Below, in pieces: positions 62,083 to 64,000 of a stretch of 64,000 nt of DNA. A model generated the notes under the pieces. The model made no database searches, was not told where the DNA came from, and was given only the letters and a program-made list of their open reading frames with translations. The translations under genes and the position numbers were made by a program. The DNA is from PGYR01 sp046290495. GTDB lineage: Bacteria; Bacteroidota; Ignavibacteria; Kapaibacteriales; UBA2268. Location of the stretch: contig JBKAGT010000006.1 of NCBI GenBank assembly GCA_046290495.1, forward strand, positions 892,858 through 956,857. Reading direction: 5' to 3'. Position 1 is the first letter of the stretch. The number at the start of each line of letters is the position of its first letter.

Positions 62083-62727
62083 ATGAAGTTATTTGTATTT
62101 TCATTATTAATTTTAGTTTATGGAGTTAATCTTTTCAGTCAAGACTGTGGAACTTTTCATTTATTTAACTTTAAAGATACAATTGTTGATGATTGGGTTT
62201 GGAATGAACCGAGGAATGGATTTTATTTCGATATGACTTATGATGAACTCACTGCTGACAATACAGGGTATATTAGTTTCGCTTTAGTTGATATAAATGG
62301 AGATACAATAACGAATACAGATTACTATAGATGGAGCCGTTTCTTCCCATTTAGAGTTGGTGATACAACAAGATATGCAATGGTTTTAAATGATAGTCTT
62401 TCAAAGTTTCCTAAAAACTTTGTTGGTTTTTTAGTTACACATAATCCTGTATGTAAAATACCTGTTAGTACCATAACTACGAAAGTATTAGAAATATCAA
62501 ATGAATATGAACTAGATATTTTTCCTAATCCATGTGATGAATATTTAAATTTATTAAGTGACGAAGCAATCTTAAGAATAGAGATTTTTGACTTAAATGG
62601 GTTAATGTTATTATCAAAAGATTATCAAAAAAGAATTAATCTTGATAATCTCTCAAATGGTGTTTACATTACAAAAATAACTTATTTTGACAGTAGCTAT
62701 AAATTTAAAAAATTTATAAAAAGATAA
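62083..62727 (+). CDS. Small T9SS-secreted protein
   Basis: A 214-residue exported protein (signal about 1-19, LFSQDCG). A beta-rich segment ('TIVDDWVWNEPRNGFYFDMTYDELTADNTGYISFALVDINGDTI') is followed by a C-terminal T9SS type A domain (about 145-214: 'LDIFPNPCDEYLNLL', 'IEIFDLNGLMLLSKDY', 'LSNGVYITKITYF'). The passenger domain has no recognised family. A second T9SS gene of similar tail sequence follows 59 bases later, so the two may be cotranscribed. Confidence 0.75.
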   Translation: MKLFVFSLLILVYGVNLFSQDCGTFHLFNFKDTIVDDWVWNEPRNGFYFDMTYDELTADNTGYISFALVDINGDTITNTDYYRWSRFFPFRVGDTTRYAMVLNDSLSKFPKNFVGFLVTHNPVCKIPVSTITTKVLEISNEYELDIFPNPCDEYLNLLSDEAILRIEIFDLNGLMLLSKDYQKRINLDNLSNGVYITKITYFDSSYKFKKFIKR

Positions 62728-62786
62728 TAATGGAAAATTTTTCAGACTAACATACTGAAAAATAATTTAATATGATTTGAAAATAA

Positions 62787-63698
62787 ATGAAAAACTTTTT
62801 AATTATAACGATTATTTTTATTTGCTTGTCACAAGCTAATTTAATTGGTCAGGTATCCGAATGGAATTTAGACTTTGAAGAATGGGATCTAAGTAAAGAA
62901 ACAACCGAGTTATGGCATGATACAACAATCGTCGAAAATAGAGTTGGAATGTTCCCGCCCAATTGGCACCATCGAACTGGTTTTATTCACGAATCAACTG
63001 GATTAGGACGAACTACTGATGCGACAAATGGAAATTATGCAGTAGCTCTATCAGGTTTTTATTCATACGAGGTAATGAGGATTATTTCAGGAGAAGATCC
63101 TGAGAATTCTGGGTGGCCTATAAACTTTAGGCCACATGAATTAATTGGTGACTACAAATCTATCCTTTTAGGAAGTTGTGACTCTTTAAGAACCTATATA
63201 GATGTGTTTCTAACAAAATATGACTTTTTAAAAGAACGAAGGGATACCATTGGTAATTCTAGTATTATTTTGAAAGAGAGTGATTATTACAAAAATTTTA
63301 AATTAGATATTAATTATTCAGTTGAATCTATCATTCCTGATACAGTCATAATTGTTCTCGCAAAACAAAGATTCGGTTTTGATGTACCACCCGTTTGTTT
63401 AGAATGTAGTCATGTGTTTTTTGATAATTTAAAACTAAATTCTGTAGTTTCAACCACTAATTCTACAGACCCAGTTTATGATATTAATATTTATCCAAAC
63501 CCTAGTAATGAATATTTGTCCATAAATAGTAATAAGCTTATTTCGAAAGTTGAGATTATAGATGTAAATGGAATAAAACAATTTTCAGTAGATTATAATA
63601 ATAAAATCGAATTAAGTAATCTGATGACCGGGTTATTTATTCTTAGAATTATATATGCTGACGGCACACAGAAACTGAAAACATTTATAAAATATTGA
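62787..63698 (+). CDS. T9SS-secreted protein with galactose-binding-like passenger
   Basis: A 303-residue exported protein (signal about 1-22). The passenger begins 'EWNLDFEEWDL', then 'PPNWHHRTG' and 'NYAVALSGFYSYEVMRIISGED', a layout like Bacteroidota 'PCMD' or carbohydrate-binding jelly rolls in which a 'dFE.w' strand starts and 'g.yav.l' follows. The end is a T9SS domain ('INIYPNPSNEYLSI', 'VEIIDVNGIKQFSV', 'LMTGLFILRIIYADG'). The tail is close to that of the upstream gene, indicating paralogous sorting domains. Confidence 0.7.
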   Translation: MKNFLIITIIFICLSQANLIGQVSEWNLDFEEWDLSKETTELWHDTTIVENRVGMFPPNWHHRTGFIHESTGLGRTTDATNGNYAVALSGFYSYEVMRIISGEDPENSGWPINFRPHELIGDYKSILLGSCDSLRTYIDVFLTKYDFLKERRDTIGNSSIILKESDYYKNFKLDINYSVESIIPDTVIIVLAKQRFGFDVPPVCLECSHVFFDNLKLNSVVSTTNSTDPVYDINIYPNPSNEYLSINSNKLISKVEIIDVNGIKQFSVDYNNKIELSNLMTGLFILRIIYADGTQKLKTFIKY

Positions 63699-63760
63699 AC
63701 TTAGGTACGACAAGCACTAAATTTGGAATTTTTAAGTTAATCATATATATTGAGTGAATT

Positions 63761-64000
63761 ATGATTAATAAAGTTTTTAAAATACTATCTTCATTTTTAA
63801 TTATACTTATGCTGATTCCAATTCTTGGTGTCAACATAAATACCCATATTTGTGGGGAAACACAAAATACTCTGAACTCAATAGTTATTCCAGGCTTGTT
63901 GGAGGCAGACGAGTGTGACAAATGTCACAAAGTTGTGGTTGTCAAGTCATGTTGTAACAAAGACAAACCGAACAAAGCTCCAAAAATCAATTACAAAAAA
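63761..64000 (+). CDS. HYC_CC_PP-like exported small protein (cut by window end)
   Basis: An open frame of 80 codons from ATG 63761 to the window edge. A hydrophobic signal (about 6-24) is followed by NTHICGET, a later CDKCHK, and KSCCNKDKP. The spacing His-x-Cys ... Cys-x-x-Cys-His ... Cys-Cys fits the Bacteroidota HYC_CC_PP family of small exported Cys-rich proteins, often near metal-efflux genes. The CxxCH could bind metal or, less likely in so short a protein, heme. The antisense frame here is a shadow. Confidence 0.65.
   Translation, partial: MINKVFKILSSFLIILMLIPILGVNINTHICGETQNTLNSIVIPGLLEADECDKCHKVVVVKSCCNKDKPNKAPKINYKK

Noticed and set aside
63685..63921. Minus-strand ORF of 78 codons at the window end
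   Set aside because: The plus strand here encodes a signal peptide and a Cys-rich HYC_CC_PP-like protein, so the minus-strand frame is a shadow.

Overview
The window is AT-rich DNA from a Gram-negative member of the Bacteroidota/Ignavibacteriota-Chlorobiota (FCB) group. Four things point there. Seven proteins carry C-terminal type IX secretion (T9SS) sorting domains and there is a PorQ-like T9SS component. There are many OmpA-type and beta-barrel envelope proteins and lipoproteins. Several promoters fit the Bacteroidota TAnnTTTG -7 element. Many starts are TTG or GTG with little Shine-Dalgarno signal. The gene style (OmpA/VWA/choice-of-anchor proteins, DUF1800-DUF1501 pair) recalls Kapabacteria or Ignavibacteria, but no rRNA is present to settle it.

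1-42 kb is mostly chromosomal core and envelope genes. In order it holds: a flippase/DUF3467/TPR operon; an RlpA-like protein; an outer-membrane barrel; HMG-CoA lyase; a TauE exporter; acetyl-CoA synthetase; GMP synthase with an overlapping TonB-domain lipoprotein; a dual OmpA-domain protein; a fluoride channel; PdxB; a murF-mraY-lipoprotein operon; PurE; OsmC; a CotH/lamin-tail T9SS protein; ptsH-ptsI without enzyme II; photolyase; a second dual OmpA-domain protein followed by a 1.2-kilo-residue VWA T9SS protein; parA-parB-thioesterase-PorQ; the DUF1800-DUF1501 pair; and a YbiT-like ABC-F protein.

42-57 kb is accessory and repeat-rich. It has a REP-like palindrome cluster; four copies of a repeat around the palindrome TCTCAATTGAGA; three small genes resembling orphan immunity or associated genes, with a 78-bp promoter-plus-start segment duplicated exactly; rsgA between ~100-bp direct repeats; a frameshifted IS256-family element inserted in a repeat copy; a sigma factor / membrane-anchored barrel / lipoprotein / two-T9SS-protein operon; and an unrecognised 258-residue gene. 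Hairpin repeats (GGCACACC...GGTGTGCC type) lie between these transcription units.

57-64 kb encodes a fibre-like protein with 17-residue repeats, two lipoproteins, two tiny unknown genes, two small T9SS proteins and the start of an HYC_CC_PP-type protein cut by the window end. I saw no tRNA, rRNA, CRISPR array or intact prophage.

The most interesting candidates are the hairpin repeats that bound units like cassettes (50.3-57.1 kb), the sigma-factor/surface-protein operon they enclose, and the duplicated start segment in the 44-46 kb gene array. All functional statements rest on reading motifs by eye; no database search was run.
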